From Candidatus Dormiibacterota bacterium (lineage in GTDB: Bacteria > Chloroflexota > Dormibacteria > Aeolococcales > Aeolococcaceae), in contig DASXNK010000142.1 of NCBI GenBank assembly GCA_036495095.1, positions 1 to 35,756 on the forward strand: a stretch of DNA of 35,756 nucleotides, in the 5' to 3' direction. This document shows positions 1 to 8,874 of the stretch, in pieces; position 1 is the stretch's first letter, and each line of letters begins with the position of its first letter. A program made the position numbers and the translations under genes. A model generated the notes under the pieces. That model was given only the letters and a program-made list of their open reading frames with translations. It was not told the DNA's origin and made no database searches.

Positions 1-390
1 GATGTGGCCCTGCTTGGCCCAGTCCAGCGCCTCGAGAAGGGCGCCCCCGCCGGCCTCCTTGAGGACGAACCCGCGCGCCCCGATGGCGAGCGCGCGGCGG
101 AGGATGCGCGCGCTCGGGAACGAGGTGAGCACGATCACCTCCAGCGGCGGCTCGCGCAGCCGGGCCTCGCGAATGATGTCGATCCCCGAGCCGCCCTTCA
201 GCTGCATGTCGGCGATCAGCAGGGTGGTGGTCTCGGGCAGCGTGCTCATCCGCATCCGCGCCTCGGTCAGGCTGCTCGCCTCCGCGACCACGCGGAACCG
301 CCCCGTGCCCTCGAGGAAGCTGCGCACCCCCACCCGGACGACCGCGTGGTCGTCGACGACGAAGACGTCGGTCCGTTCCTCGGTGGTCAT
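1..390 (-). CDS. Response regulator receiver domain, partial (3' end beyond window)
   Basis: The visible 130 residues form a CheY-like receiver domain: an acidic pair near residues 13-14 (VVDDH), the phospho-acceptor Asp in the IADMQL strand near residue 59, the LTSF Thr/Ser switch and the conserved Lys in FVLKEA. The output domain lies off the left edge; the NarL/LuxR class is likely from the receiver style, but this is inference. The ATG at 390 overlaps the stop of the upstream GH18 gene by four bases (ATGA), so translation is probably coupled to it. No partner kinase is adjacent; the nearest intact kinases are at 17769-18944 and 25968-28568. The phospho-relay role is well supported, the target is not known. 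Confidence 0.85.
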   Translation of the reverse strand, partial: MTTEERTDVFVVDDHAVVRVGVRSFLEGTGRFRVVAEASSLTEARMRMSTLPETTTLLIADMQLKGGSGIDIIREARLREPPLEVIVLTSFPSARILRRALAIGARGFVLKEAGGGALLEALDWAKQGHI

Positions 391-1850
391 GACGCGTGAA
401 CCTCGACGTGGGGCATGGGGCCGGGCGACGGCAGCGGCACCAGCGGCGGCGGCGCCGGAGCGGGCACCGGCGCGGGCGGCGGCGGCGCCGGCCGCGGCGG
501 TGCGGTGGGAGCGGCGGGAGCGCGCCGCTGCGGGGGGGCGGCGGCCACCACCGGCGGCGCCGTCGCGGCCGGGGTCGGCGCCGGGCCGAGGGCGAGCTTG
601 ACCGGCGCGGCGTGGCCGAGCACGGCGCGGGCCATGGCGGGGTCGTTGCCGTCCATCCCCAGCGCCCAGATGCCCACCCCGCGGAGGTGCGCGGCGTCGG
701 CGAGCTCGGCCTTCATCGCGATCGACTGCGGGTCCTCGTAGTAGGCGAGGTGCCACTGGCCCGACGCCTCCTGCCAGGAGGTCCACGGCGCCGCGGTGAC
801 CGGGTCCCAGTAGCGGGGGTGGCCGGCGGTGGCGAGCTCCGCGTAGGTCACCGGCTTCGACGGACCCGACGCGGGGGCGGCGTGGTCGCCGCTCGCGGTC
901 GGCCAGTCGACGCCGTAGAAGGGCATGCCGAGGATCACCTTCCCCGGCCCCGCGGCGGCCGCGTAGGCCGCCACCGCCGCGCCGTCGTTGCTCGGCGCCC
1001 CGCGGAGTGGTGCGACGGCCGAGGGGTTGTCGCCCTGCATGTTGTAGGCCATGACGAAGAAGGCGTCGACGGCCGGGGCGATGCGGGCGACGTCGAAGTA
1101 CCCGGCGGTGTCGCTCGCCGAGTTGGCGTAGGTGTCGACGGTCACCTGCCAGCGCGGGTTGGCGGCGTGGAGCGCGTTCGCCACCGCCACGGTGAAGCCG
1201 GCGAAGGCGCCGCGGTCCTGGTTGCCGATGCCCTCGAGGTCGAGGTTCACACCGTCCATCCGCCGGGCGGTGACGGCGTCGACGAGCTCGTGGCTCAGCC
1301 GTGCCGGGGCGCCGGGGTCGTTGACCAGGCTGTGCAGGGTGGCGGCGTCGAACTGCTTGGCGGTGAGCACCACCCCGGCACCGGCACCGTGGGCGCGGTC
1401 GACCAGCCCGGTGAGCGCGGCGCTCTGGTAGCCGTCCCAGCCGTCGCCGCCGCGGAGCAGCGAGCCGTCGCCGTTGACGTCCACGCCGAAGTAGGCGACG
1501 GTGGTGAGCGCGCGCAGCGGGTAGCCCCCCGCGGCGCCCAGGTTCCAGTACGGGGCGAAGCCGAAGATCTCGTGCGGGTGCAGGGCGTGCTCGGCGTAGC
1601 CGCTGGCGGGGAGCGCCACCGCCTGCCCCGGCGGCGGCGGCGGCGCGCTGCGGGGGACGCCCGCGGGGGCGCCGGGGGCGGCGGGCCGGAGCAGGCTCAG
1701 GGAGTGCGGGGCGGCGGCGGAGGGGAGGGCGCGGTGCGGTGTCGCCGCGCAGAGCCCGGCGCCGGCGGCGACCAGCGCCACCACGGCGAGGGCGTTGCGC
1801 CGTCGCGCCGGCAGCATGGCGATACGGCGGGACAGGGCACGGACCACCAT
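387..1850 (-). CDS. Secreted glycoside hydrolase family 18 (chitinase/spore-peptidoglycan hydrolase-like) protein
   Basis: A 487-residue exported protein. A basic N-terminus and hydrophobic stretch (residues about 18-36) form a signal peptide or anchor. A Pro/Ala-rich linker leads into a GH18 TIM barrel from about residue 93 (IFGFAPYWN) to 415. The catalytic strand reads DGVNLDLE (199-206): Glu206, the expected acid, and Asp204 are present, but the first inner Asp of DxxDxDxE is Asn202. MAYN (267-270) matches the conserved substrate-site MxYD strand with Asn for Asp. The last ~65 residues are Pro/Ala-rich and disordered. The start has a strong AGGAGGGGAGGGG ribosome site and lies 12 bases after the previous gene; the stop overlaps the response regulator. 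It probably cleaves beta-1,4-GlcNAc linkages in chitin or peptidoglycan; the substrate is inference. Confidence 0.85.
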   Translation of the reverse strand: MVVRALSRRIAMLPARRRNALAVVALVAAGAGLCAATPHRALPSAAAPHSLSLLRPAAPGAPAGVPRSAPPPPPGQAVALPASGYAEHALHPHEIFGFAPYWNLGAAGGYPLRALTTVAYFGVDVNGDGSLLRGGDGWDGYQSAALTGLVDRAHGAGAGVVLTAKQFDAATLHSLVNDPGAPARLSHELVDAVTARRMDGVNLDLEGIGNQDRGAFAGFTVAVANALHAANPRWQVTVDTYANSASDTAGYFDVARIAPAVDAFFVMAYNMQGDNPSAVAPLRGAPSNDGAAVAAYAAAAGPGKVILGMPFYGVDWPTASGDHAAPASGPSKPVTYAELATAGHPRYWDPVTAAPWTSWQEASGQWHLAYYEDPQSIAMKAELADAAHLRGVGIWALGMDGNDPAMARAVLGHAAPVKLALGPAPTPAATAPPVVAAAPPQRRAPAAPTAPPRPAPPPPAPVPAPAPPPLVPLPSPGPMPHVEVHAS

Positions 1851-1862
1851 CCCCTCCCCTCC

Positions 1863-3083
1863 TCAGGCCGGCAGTCGCAGCTGGCGGGCGACGTAGATGG
1901 CGAGGTCGGGACGCAGCGCCATCACCCGCACCGGCAGGCCGCCGACCCTGGTCTCGATCTCGACGTAGCCGGCGCGGTAGAGGATCTCCGACGGCTGGCC
2001 GTTGCCGATGTCGATCTTGAAGCCGCCCCGCCCGGTCCACGGCGAGCCCAGGCTGGCGTCGAGCGGCTGCTCGACCACGATCTGCTCGCCGTTGCCCACG
2101 AAGTTCTGGACGTAGTACAGCACCGGCGGCGAGTCCGGCCCGAGCTGATGGCCGACGTTGGCGGCGAGGTCGAGGTGGAAACCCCCCGGGGTCTGGACCA
2201 GCAGCGCCTTGGCCGCGCCCCGCGGCGGCCCGTCGATGATCTCGTCGGGGATCTGCTCGGCCGAGTCGGGGAGCAGCACCTTCGCCGGCCGGAAGGCGTC
2301 GGGGCCGAAGCTCGGCGACCGGTCCACCTTCACCGCCTCGGCGGTGCGCACCGTCTTGCCGGCGAAGACGATCACCTCACGGAGCATGACGTCGTCGGCG
2401 GTGACGCAGGAGTCGACCGTGGCCTGGTTGTCGGCGGAGCCGATCGGCTGGCTGCCGAACTGGTCGTACACGTAATGGATGCAGTGCTCGCCGAGCACCG
2501 TCGACCCGCCCTTGCGGGTCGCCTTGCCGGCCCCGACGGCGGCGTCGAGCGCGGGCTGAGAGATCAGGCCGCCGAGAATCGCGGGCGCGTGCGGGGTCGT
2601 GAACCCGTCGCCGCTGCCGCCGAGGGTCACCGTGTTGGTGCGGGTGACGATGCTGCCGGAGAGCACCGCGCCCCCGGGGGGCGGCCCGGCACGGTGCTCG
2701 AGACGCACGTCGAACGGACGCTTCACCGCCAGGTAGTCGGTCTGCACCCTGGTCTCCGGGCCGGCGCTGTCCTCGACGTGATAGCTGACCGTGAAGGTCT
2801 GCGCCGGCTGCACCGCGGGCGGCGGCGGCACCTCGGCGGCACTGTTGCCGCCGCCCCGGCCGCGGACGGCGAGGAGGCCCAGCGAGGCCACCAGCACGAG
2901 CAGGGTGGCGCCCACGACCAGCGCGATGCCGAGCACGCGCCGCGACCGCGGTGGCGCCGCCGCGGCGGTGCGGGTGGCGCCGGTGGCCACCGGCCGGTGT
3001 CCGTTGGTCGACCCCACCACGGGGAGGGCGCGATCCGTCCTGGATGCGCCCTTGACACTCCACGAGCTGCGTCGTCTCGGCAC
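1863..3083 (-). CDS. Membrane-anchored extracytoplasmic protein of unknown function
   Basis: I do not recognise a named family. From the GTG at 3083 the protein has 406 residues: a basic, polar N-terminus of about 48 residues, one hydrophobic segment (about 50-73), a short Pro-rich stalk, and a ~310-residue outer domain. The outer domain alternates beta-rich motifs such as DYLAVKRPFDVRLEHR near its start and GYVEIETRVGGLPVRVMAL at its end. This is loosely like LolA/RseB-type lipid-binding folds, a weak guess. Two Cys lie in the central part. The GTG was chosen because it sits 13 bases after the CopC-CopD stop and follows GGGAAGGGAGCAG; an upstream ATG at 3221 would overlap the previous gene by 125 bases. 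The next gene follows after 12 bases, so it is in the same transcription unit. Confidence 0.75.
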   Translation of the reverse strand: MPRRRSSWSVKGASRTDRALPVVGSTNGHRPVATGATRTAAAAPPRSRRVLGIALVVGATLLVLVASLGLLAVRGRGGGNSAAEVPPPPAVQPAQTFTVSYHVEDSAGPETRVQTDYLAVKRPFDVRLEHRAGPPPGGAVLSGSIVTRTNTVTLGGSGDGFTTPHAPAILGGLISQPALDAAVGAGKATRKGGSTVLGEHCIHYVYDQFGSQPIGSADNQATVDSCVTADDVMLREVIVFAGKTVRTAEAVKVDRSPSFGPDAFRPAKVLLPDSAEQIPDEIIDGPPRGAAKALLVQTPGGFHLDLAANVGHQLGPDSPPVLYYVQNFVGNGEQIVVEQPLDASLGSPWTGRGGFKIDIGNGQPSEILYRAGYVEIETRVGGLPVRVMALRPDLAIYVARQLRLPA

Positions 3084-3096
3084 CTGCTCCCTTCCC

Positions 3097-4569
3097 CTAC
3101 TGGCACCCGGAGCCGAACAGCCCGGGCTCAACCACATTCTGCACATCTCCGGGGAGGGCGCGGCCGTTGAACAGCGGGGGCAGCTGGGTCTCGCCGAGCA
3201 CGGCGGCGAGCACCAGCACACCGAGCAGCAGCACCGCCTCGGCGATCACCACCCGGCGCAGCGACAGCACCGTCGGCCCCGCACGCCGTCCCCGTCGCGC
3301 CGCCTCCGGCAGCTCCTGCTCGCGGCGGTGGGCGGCGACCATGCGGTTGTTCACCAGGCCGAAGATCAGGGCGAGGGCGACCCCGGTCACCTTGAAGCCC
3401 GCCACCACCCCGTAGCCGGTGCACCAGAGCGCGTTGAGGTTGGAGAGCAACCGCACCAGGATGATCAGCCCGGTGGCGACGAGGACCCCGGCGGTCACGG
3501 TCATCACCCGCGAGAAGCGGCTCACCGCCGCCCAGATCTGCGCCGCGTCGCCGCCGGGGAACACCACCACCAGCAGCGCCAGCAGGCCGCCCGCCCAGAA
3601 GGCGGTGAGCAGGATGTGGCTCATCATCATCGGGATGTAGAGCCACTCCGGGCTGGCGCTGCCGGTGCCGACGTGGGTGCCGGCGACGAACGCGCCCGCC
3701 AGCGCCAGGGCGAGGACGGCGAGCACCACCGGCAGCCGGTCGAGGGCCCGGGCGTCGCGGCCGCGGCGCACGATCAGCATCACCACGCCGACGAGGCCGA
3801 GCCAGAGCAGCGCCTTCACCCCCCAGAGGGCGCCGATCGACGAGGCGACGATCCGCGAGGTGCCCACGCCGATGAGCAGCTCGCTGAGCCGCTCGGCGTT
3901 GAGCCAGAGCAGCACCGGCATCAGCACCGCGGAGGCCGCACCGGCGACGAGGAGCGCCCGCCAGGCCCTGCCGGCGGGCAGCGGCGGACCGGCCGCGGTG
4001 GCGAGCACCGGGCGGCTGCGCCAGAGCAGCGCGCCGAGGAGGACGATGCCGAGCACCGCGTAGAGGAGGACGATCTCCACCGACCGCGCCGCCTCGATGA
4101 GCCCGGTGAGCCCGGCGGCGCCACCGCCGCTCTCGAAGCTGCCCACCCGGCGCGCGGCCTGGCTGATGTCGCTCTGCAGCGCCGCCGCGGTCTGCGGGGT
4201 GCGCACCGCGAAGTAGTACTGGCCGACCACGGGGTGGGCGTCGAGGCCGACCGCCACCCAGGTGACCAGGAGCACGCCGGCGGCGGTGGGCTTCAGCCGG
4301 GCGACGATGGTCTCGTCGTCCTGGAAGGCCGGGGGGCCGGCGAGTGCCGATCCCTGGTCGCCCTCGACGGTGAGCCGGAAGAGCGAGCGGTCGACCGGCT
4401 CGTTGTACCTGAGCAGCACCTGGGACTGCGGCCCCGTCACCGTCGACGAGGGTGCGGGGAGCACCGCCAGGATCCGGGCGTGGGCCTGGGCATGGAGGGG
4501 GAGCGCGAGCAGCAGCCCGGCCGCCACCACGGTGGCGGCCAGGCCACGGCCCAGCCAGACGATGCGCAT
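3097..4569 (-). CDS. Copper-binding CopC domain fused to CopD membrane domain
   Basis: A 490-residue fusion of a periplasmic-type CopC domain and a polytopic CopD domain (YcnJ/PcoCD-like). The signal peptide ends at AQA, so His30 becomes the mature N-terminus. Together with the DAH motif (Asp110, His112) it recreates the CopC Cu(II) site of an N-terminal His plus DxH. RYNEPVD (54-60) is the typical CopC strand. From about residue 160 there are roughly eight transmembrane helices with the CopD pattern. Known family members import or handle copper at the membrane. The ATG follows GGAGCGCGG and lies 31 bases after the preceding stop; the downstream gene starts 13 bases later. I see no copper-responsive operator nearby. 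The assignment is firm; import versus resistance is open. Confidence 0.9.
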   Translation of the reverse strand: MRIVWLGRGLAATVVAAGLLLALPLHAQAHARILAVLPAPSSTVTGPQSQVLLRYNEPVDRSLFRLTVEGDQGSALAGPPAFQDDETIVARLKPTAAGVLLVTWVAVGLDAHPVVGQYYFAVRTPQTAAALQSDISQAARRVGSFESGGGAAGLTGLIEAARSVEIVLLYAVLGIVLLGALLWRSRPVLATAAGPPLPAGRAWRALLVAGAASAVLMPVLLWLNAERLSELLIGVGTSRIVASSIGALWGVKALLWLGLVGVVMLIVRRGRDARALDRLPVVLAVLALALAGAFVAGTHVGTGSASPEWLYIPMMMSHILLTAFWAGGLLALLVVVFPGGDAAQIWAAVSRFSRVMTVTAGVLVATGLIILVRLLSNLNALWCTGYGVVAGFKVTGVALALIFGLVNNRMVAAHRREQELPEAARRGRRAGPTVLSLRRVVIAEAVLLLGVLVLAAVLGETQLPPLFNGRALPGDVQNVVEPGLFGSGCQ

Positions 4570-4600
4570 CCGCGCTCCGACCGTTCCGTGCGCTCTCAGC

Positions 4601-5923
4601 TCACCTCACGGACGTGGGGACCGGCGGCGCCGCCGGCAGCATCCGGAGGACGTCGGTCAGGGTCCGCTCCGCCGCATCGGACGGTGTCGCGGCACCCGGC
4701 GCCGCGCTGACCCCCAGCGCCGACGAGGGCACCGGCTGCTTGCCGCCGGGCGCCCCCGGGAGGCCCGGGAGGGCGGGCGGGAAGGGCTGCTTGCTGCAGC
4801 CGTTCTGGGTGCAGTGGTCCGGCGGGAAGGTCGGCGGGTTGGGGCCGGGCGGGGGCGCCGCCTGGCTGAAGGGGGCGGGCTGGGCGACCAGGTCGCAGGG
4901 GCCGAGGCCGGCACGGACGTGCTCCTCGACGCGGCCGAGCTCGAGGGCGCCCGCCGAGGTGGTCTTGCCCCGGGTCGCCTTGGGAGCCAGCCGGGCCTGG
5001 ATGCCCGCACCCTTGATGTCGAGGTGGCCGCCACTGACCGCGGCGCTGCCGGGCTGGAGCTGGAAGTCGGCCTGGCCGATGCCGGCGGCCTCCAGCGCCT
5101 GGGAGAACTTCTGCTGCTGCTCGTTGAACGCCTTGCGCTGGGCCTCGCCCGGGCTGGCGGTGCCGCCCTGGACGCTGAAGCCGTCGCCGCTGAAGCTGTA
5201 GACGGAGGCGTTGGCGTTGCGCACGCCGTGGAAGTCGAGCTTCCAGGTGCCCACCGCGCCCTCGGGGGTGCCGTCCATGCTCCACTTGATCTCGGAGCGG
5301 AGGAAGTCGATGTGCAGCGCGCCGATGTTGATGTCATACCCGGTGGCGACCTCGCTGCCGCCGACGGTCTTGCCGTCGTAGGTGACGTCGGAGTGGGCCA
5401 GGCTCTGGCCGCCGTTGGCGTTGGCGCCCTCGGGGGTGCCGAGCACCAGGGCGCGGGCGTCGGACACCGCCTTGCGCGGCTCCGCGTAGGCGGTGGTGTG
5501 GGCGAAGGGGCCGTCGTCGTGCTGGTCGGCGGTGCGGCCGTTGACGGGCGGCGGCCAGTAGGCGTTCGCTCCGGTCGGGTTGGCCGGGTAGACGCCCGAG
5601 GTGCCGAGCACGATCTCGCCGGCATAGCCCTCGTAGTACTCGGTCGCCAGCGCGCGCGAATCCGGCTGCGCGGTGATCGCGGCCGAGCTGTAGGGACCCC
5701 CGGCGAGGTTCTGGTAGGGGATCTCCAGGATCCCGGCGATCACCAGCGCGTTGCCGTCGGCGTAGTAGTCGGTGAGGCACTGCGGCCCTTCGCTCACCGG
5801 CCCCGCGTCGATCGCCTCCGACGCCCGTGCGTAGCGCGCGCCCGCGGTCGCCAGCATGCTGCCGGCCACCGTCAGGACCAGCGCCGTGCGGGCGACGCGC
5901 CCCCGGCTCCTCCGCCTGCCCAT
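4601..5923 (-). CDS. Secreted protein of unknown function with Pro-rich, Cys-containing tail
   Basis: No family recognised. The 440-residue product has a twin-basic N-terminus (MGRRRSRGR), a hydrophobic core and a likely cleavage near residue 35, so it should be exported. The body (about 45-330) is Gly/Ala/Asn-rich with short beta-strand-like runs and a charged helical stretch around FNEQQQKFSQALEAAG. The last ~110 residues are Pro-rich and hold a Cys pair in HCTQNGCSKQ plus another Cys before them, possibly disulphide-bonded. The ATG at 5923 is preferred over starts at 5944 and 5947 because it has AGGAGGGG six bases upstream and leaves a 20-base gap after LivF. Its position between an ABC transporter and CopC-CopD suggests a cell-envelope role, no more. 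Confidence 0.75.
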   Translation of the reverse strand: MGRRRSRGRVARTALVLTVAGSMLATAGARYARASEAIDAGPVSEGPQCLTDYYADGNALVIAGILEIPYQNLAGGPYSSAAITAQPDSRALATEYYEGYAGEIVLGTSGVYPANPTGANAYWPPPVNGRTADQHDDGPFAHTTAYAEPRKAVSDARALVLGTPEGANANGGQSLAHSDVTYDGKTVGGSEVATGYDINIGALHIDFLRSEIKWSMDGTPEGAVGTWKLDFHGVRNANASVYSFSGDGFSVQGGTASPGEAQRKAFNEQQQKFSQALEAAGIGQADFQLQPGSAAVSGGHLDIKGAGIQARLAPKATRGKTTSAGALELGRVEEHVRAGLGPCDLVAQPAPFSQAAPPPGPNPPTFPPDHCTQNGCSKQPFPPALPGLPGAPGGKQPVPSSALGVSAAPGAATPSDAAERTLTDVLRMLPAAPPVPTSVR

Positions 5924-5943
5924 GGAATCCCCTCCTAGCTTCA

Positions 5944-6990
5944 TCACCGTCCCTCGCCCGTTGCCACTGCTGCTGGGCTCTTCGCCCCTGCTGCCCGCTG
6001 ACCCGCCGTCTTGGCATGGGCCATGTAACCGTTCTCCTCCAGCCAGCTCGCCGCCTGCTGCGAGGGGCCGTGGAACTTGACCCGGCCGCGCTCGAGCACG
6101 TGGATCGTGTCCGCGGCCTTGAGCAGGACCCCGATGTACTGCTCGACGAGCACGATGATCCGGCCCTCGTCGGCGATCGACCGGACCGTGCCGACCAGGT
6201 CGGCGACGATCCGCGGGGCCAGGCCGAGCGACAGCTCGTCGAAGAGGATCACCCGCGCGCCGGTGACCAGCGCGCGCCCGATCGACACCATCCGCTGCTC
6301 GCCGCCCGAGAGCCGGAAGGACGGGACCTTCTCGCGCTCCTTGAGGCGGGGGAACATGGTGAAGATCTTCTCGACGCGGTCGTTGACCTCGGCCTTGTCG
6401 AGCCCCCAGCCGCCCACGGTGAGGTTCTCCCGCACCGACAGCGAGGGGAAGACGCGCCGGCGCTCGGCGACGTACACGATGCCCGCCTGGCCACGCCGGT
6501 GGGCGGGCCAGCCGGTGATGTCGCGGCCGTCGAGGTCGACGCTGCCGCCCTGGGTCCTGACCAGGCCGGCGATGCCGGAGAGCAGGCTGGTCTTGCCCGC
6601 CCCGTTGGCGCCGATGACGCCGACCACCTGGCCCGGGGGACAGTCGAGGCTGACGCCCCGCACCGCCGGCACCGGGCCGTAGAAGACCTTGAGATCACGG
6701 ACCGTCAGCCCGGTGCCCTCGACCGCCGCCCTCGCCGGCGGGGACGGGGGCGCCGCAGCGCCGGCCGGCACCGCGGTCTGGGCCTGCGACTGCGCCACCG
6801 GCGCTGCCGCCGCCTGCGGCTGGGACCTGGCCCACTCCAGGCGCCCCTCGGGCACCTGTGGCGCCGAGTAGTCGCGGCGCTGCACCGCGGGCATCGACGG
6901 GGCCGGCTGCGCCGGCTGGGCCGGCTGCCCCCCCGGAGGGGTGCGCAGCGAGAAGCCCGGGTCGGTCTCGATGGAGTTGTCGTCGCTCAT
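5944..6990 (-). CDS. livF: LivF-type ABC transporter ATP-binding protein with long disordered N-terminus
   Basis: A 348-residue ATPase of the branched-chain amino acid/amide (HAAT) transporter family. The C-terminal ~240 residues hold Walker A GANGAGKT, signature LSGGEQ, Walker B VILFDE and the LivF-type LVEQ in place of the H-loop His. The N-terminal ~85 residues are Pro/Gln/Ala-rich with repeated QPAQPAQPA-like units; ordinary LivF proteins (about 235 residues) lack this. The ATG at 6990 shares its A with the TGA of the LivM-LivG gene, indicating translational coupling. An in-frame reading continues upstream across the previous gene, but homology begins only here. It should energise import of an amino acid, amide, urea or short organic acid; the substrate cannot be told from the ATPase. 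Confidence 0.93.
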   Translation of the reverse strand: MSDDNSIETDPGFSLRTPPGGQPAQPAQPAPSMPAVQRRDYSAPQVPEGRLEWARSQPQAAAAPVAQSQAQTAVPAGAAAPPSPPARAAVEGTGLTVRDLKVFYGPVPAVRGVSLDCPPGQVVGVIGANGAGKTSLLSGIAGLVRTQGGSVDLDGRDITGWPAHRRGQAGIVYVAERRRVFPSLSVRENLTVGGWGLDKAEVNDRVEKIFTMFPRLKEREKVPSFRLSGGEQRMVSIGRALVTGARVILFDELSLGLAPRIVADLVGTVRSIADEGRIIVLVEQYIGVLLKAADTIHVLERGRVKFHGPSQQAASWLEENGYMAHAKTAGQRAAGAKSPAAVATGEGR

Positions 6991-8864
6991 CACGCGGTCA
7001 CCAGCTCGCCCAGGTAGACACGCCGCACCTGCTCCTCTTGCATCACGCTCTCGAGCGGTCCCTGCACCAGCAGGTGACCGTCCTCCATCACCATCAGGTG
7101 CTGGGCGATCGAGGTGATGAACTTGAGGTCGTGCTCGATCGCGAGCAGCCCCCAGCCCTCCTTCGCCTGCAGCCCGATGAGCACCTCGACCAGCCGCTCG
7201 GCCTCCTCGTCCTCGAGGCCGCTCACCGGCTCGTCGAGCATCAGCACCTGGGGTCGCACCGAGAGCGCGCGGATCAGCTCCACCTCGCGGCGCACGCCGA
7301 AGGGGAGCGCGATCACCGGCACCTCGCGCATCGCGCCGAGCCCGAAGTGGTCGAGCAGCCAGTCGATCCGCTCGACGCGCTCCGGGGAGCCGCCGCCGTA
7401 CCCGCAGACCACGTTCTGCCCGACGGTGAGGATGTCGGCGAGGCGGGGCTGCTGGAAGGTCCGGCGCACACCCATGCGGGCCCGTGCGAACGGCGGCCGT
7501 CCGCTGATGTCCTCGCCGCCGAGGAGCACCGTCCCCTCGCACGGGACGAAGCCCGTCAGCGCGTTGAACAGGGTGGTCTTGCCGGCCCCGTTGGCGCCGA
7601 CGATCCCGACCCGCTCGCCGGGGCCCACCCGCACGCTGACACCGTCCACCGCGGTGACCCCGCCGAACCGCACGGTGATCTGGCGACCCTCGAGCGCCGC
7701 CGCCCCCGAGACGGTGGTGCGCGGCGCCACCGGGGGCGGGGCGACGGTGGTCAGGTCGCTGAGCCGCACCGGGGAGGTGCCGGCGCCGTTCGCGCCGTTG
7801 ACCGCCACCCCGGTGAGCTCCATCTCGGAGCCGTCCGGCTCGGCCGGCGTCCTGCCGCGCACCCGGTCCGCAAGCGAGCGGAGGGCGACACCGAGCCGGT
7901 CGCGGTGCCGGCCGAGCAGCAGGGCGACGAGCAGGATCGTCCCGGAGAGGAAGTTCGGCGAGGGACTGATGCCGAAGTGCTCCAGGGTGATCGGGAGGCC
8001 GACGAACGCGATCGCGACCAGCACGATCGACGAGAGGTCGCGCATCCCGCTGGCGATCGGGATGGCGAGGAAGATGACCGAGAAGATGATGCCGAAGCTG
8101 AACGGCGACGGCGGGGTGCCGTTGACGAACGCCGAGAGGCAGCCGGCCAAGGCGATCAGCAGGCCCGAGACGCCGAAGACGAGCAGCTTGACCGCCCAAT
8201 TGCGCAGCCCCGTCGCCGAGGCGCCCTCGGGCACGTGCCCGACCAGCACCGCGTGGAAGCCCTGCCGCGACCTCAGCAGGCGGTGCACCCCGTACATGCT
8301 GGTGAACACCACCACCGCGGCCACCAGGTAGATGAGGCGCTGGGTGTCGAACCAGCCGCTGAGGTCGGGCTGGTAGACGCTGCGGCCGGCGGCGCCGCCG
8401 GTGAGCACCGGGATCGAGAAGATCACCTTCTCGATCCCCACCTGGATCACCAGCGAGGCGACCACGAAGTACAGGCCGGTCACCGCCAGCGAGGCCAGCC
8501 CGCCGAGCAGCGAGAGCCCGATCACGCAGACGATCGCGATCGCCAGACCGAGAAGGTGGTGGCCGATCCCGCCCTGCGCGCCGTTGTAGGCGAAGAGGTA
8601 GGCGGCGAGGCCGGCCATGCCGGCGCCGTTGAGCGGCAGCTCGCGCAGCGCGGCGATGGGCAGGAAGAGCCCGAGGCCGATGAGCGCGGCCACCACCGAC
8701 GACGAGCCCGCGTAGAGCAGGTCGTTGGGGAGCAGGAAGAACCCCGCCACGGTGAGCGCGAGCACCACCGTGAGCGGCGAGAACCTCGGCTTGGGAAGGC
8801 GCAGGGCGGCGAGGCGCGAGACCGCCCCGCCCGGTGCCACGGCGCCCGTCACTGGTGCGTTCAT
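6990..8864 (-). CDS. LivM permease fused to LivG ATP-binding domain
   Basis: A 624-residue fusion. Residues about 30-330 contain 9-10 hydrophobic helices with the LivM pattern. A charged linker (about 335-395) follows, then an ATP-binding domain with Walker A GANGAGKTT, the Q-loop TFQQPR, a divergent signature LPFGVRREVE in place of LSGGQ (normal for LivG), Walker B VLMLDEP and the H-loop AIEHD. LivM and LivG are usually separate proteins. The ATG is preceded by GAGGAAGGGGAG and lies 10 bases after the LivH stop. With LivH and LivF it completes two permeases and two ATPases in three polypeptides. The assignment is firm. Confidence 0.93.
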   Translation of the reverse strand: MNAPVTGAVAPGGAVSRLAALRLPKPRFSPLTVVLALTVAGFFLLPNDLLYAGSSSVVAALIGLGLFLPIAALRELPLNGAGMAGLAAYLFAYNGAQGGIGHHLLGLAIAIVCVIGLSLLGGLASLAVTGLYFVVASLVIQVGIEKVIFSIPVLTGGAAGRSVYQPDLSGWFDTQRLIYLVAAVVVFTSMYGVHRLLRSRQGFHAVLVGHVPEGASATGLRNWAVKLLVFGVSGLLIALAGCLSAFVNGTPPSPFSFGIIFSVIFLAIPIASGMRDLSSIVLVAIAFVGLPITLEHFGISPSPNFLSGTILLVALLLGRHRDRLGVALRSLADRVRGRTPAEPDGSEMELTGVAVNGANGAGTSPVRLSDLTTVAPPPVAPRTTVSGAAALEGRQITVRFGGVTAVDGVSVRVGPGERVGIVGANGAGKTTLFNALTGFVPCEGTVLLGGEDISGRPPFARARMGVRRTFQQPRLADILTVGQNVVCGYGGGSPERVERIDWLLDHFGLGAMREVPVIALPFGVRREVELIRALSVRPQVLMLDEPVSGLEDEEAERLVEVLIGLQAKEGWGLLAIEHDLKFITSIAQHLMVMEDGHLLVQGPLESVMQEEQVRRVYLGELVTA

Positions 8865-8874
8865 CTCCCCTTCC

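Noticed and set aside
396-3170. Very long plus-strand open frame opposite the GH18 and membrane-protein genes
   Set aside because: It is a GC-rich antisense reading of real minus-strand genes, rich in Arg/Gly/His and with no family motif or ribosome site.
2791-4710. Long plus-strand open frame opposite CopC-CopD
   Set aside because: Antisense of a well-identified gene, made of charged low-complexity runs.
6991-8199. N-terminal extension of LivF into the LivM-LivG gene
   Set aside because: The in-frame reading exists but is out of frame with the fusion gene and has no ABC or permease motif; the TGATG junction at 6990 explains the start.
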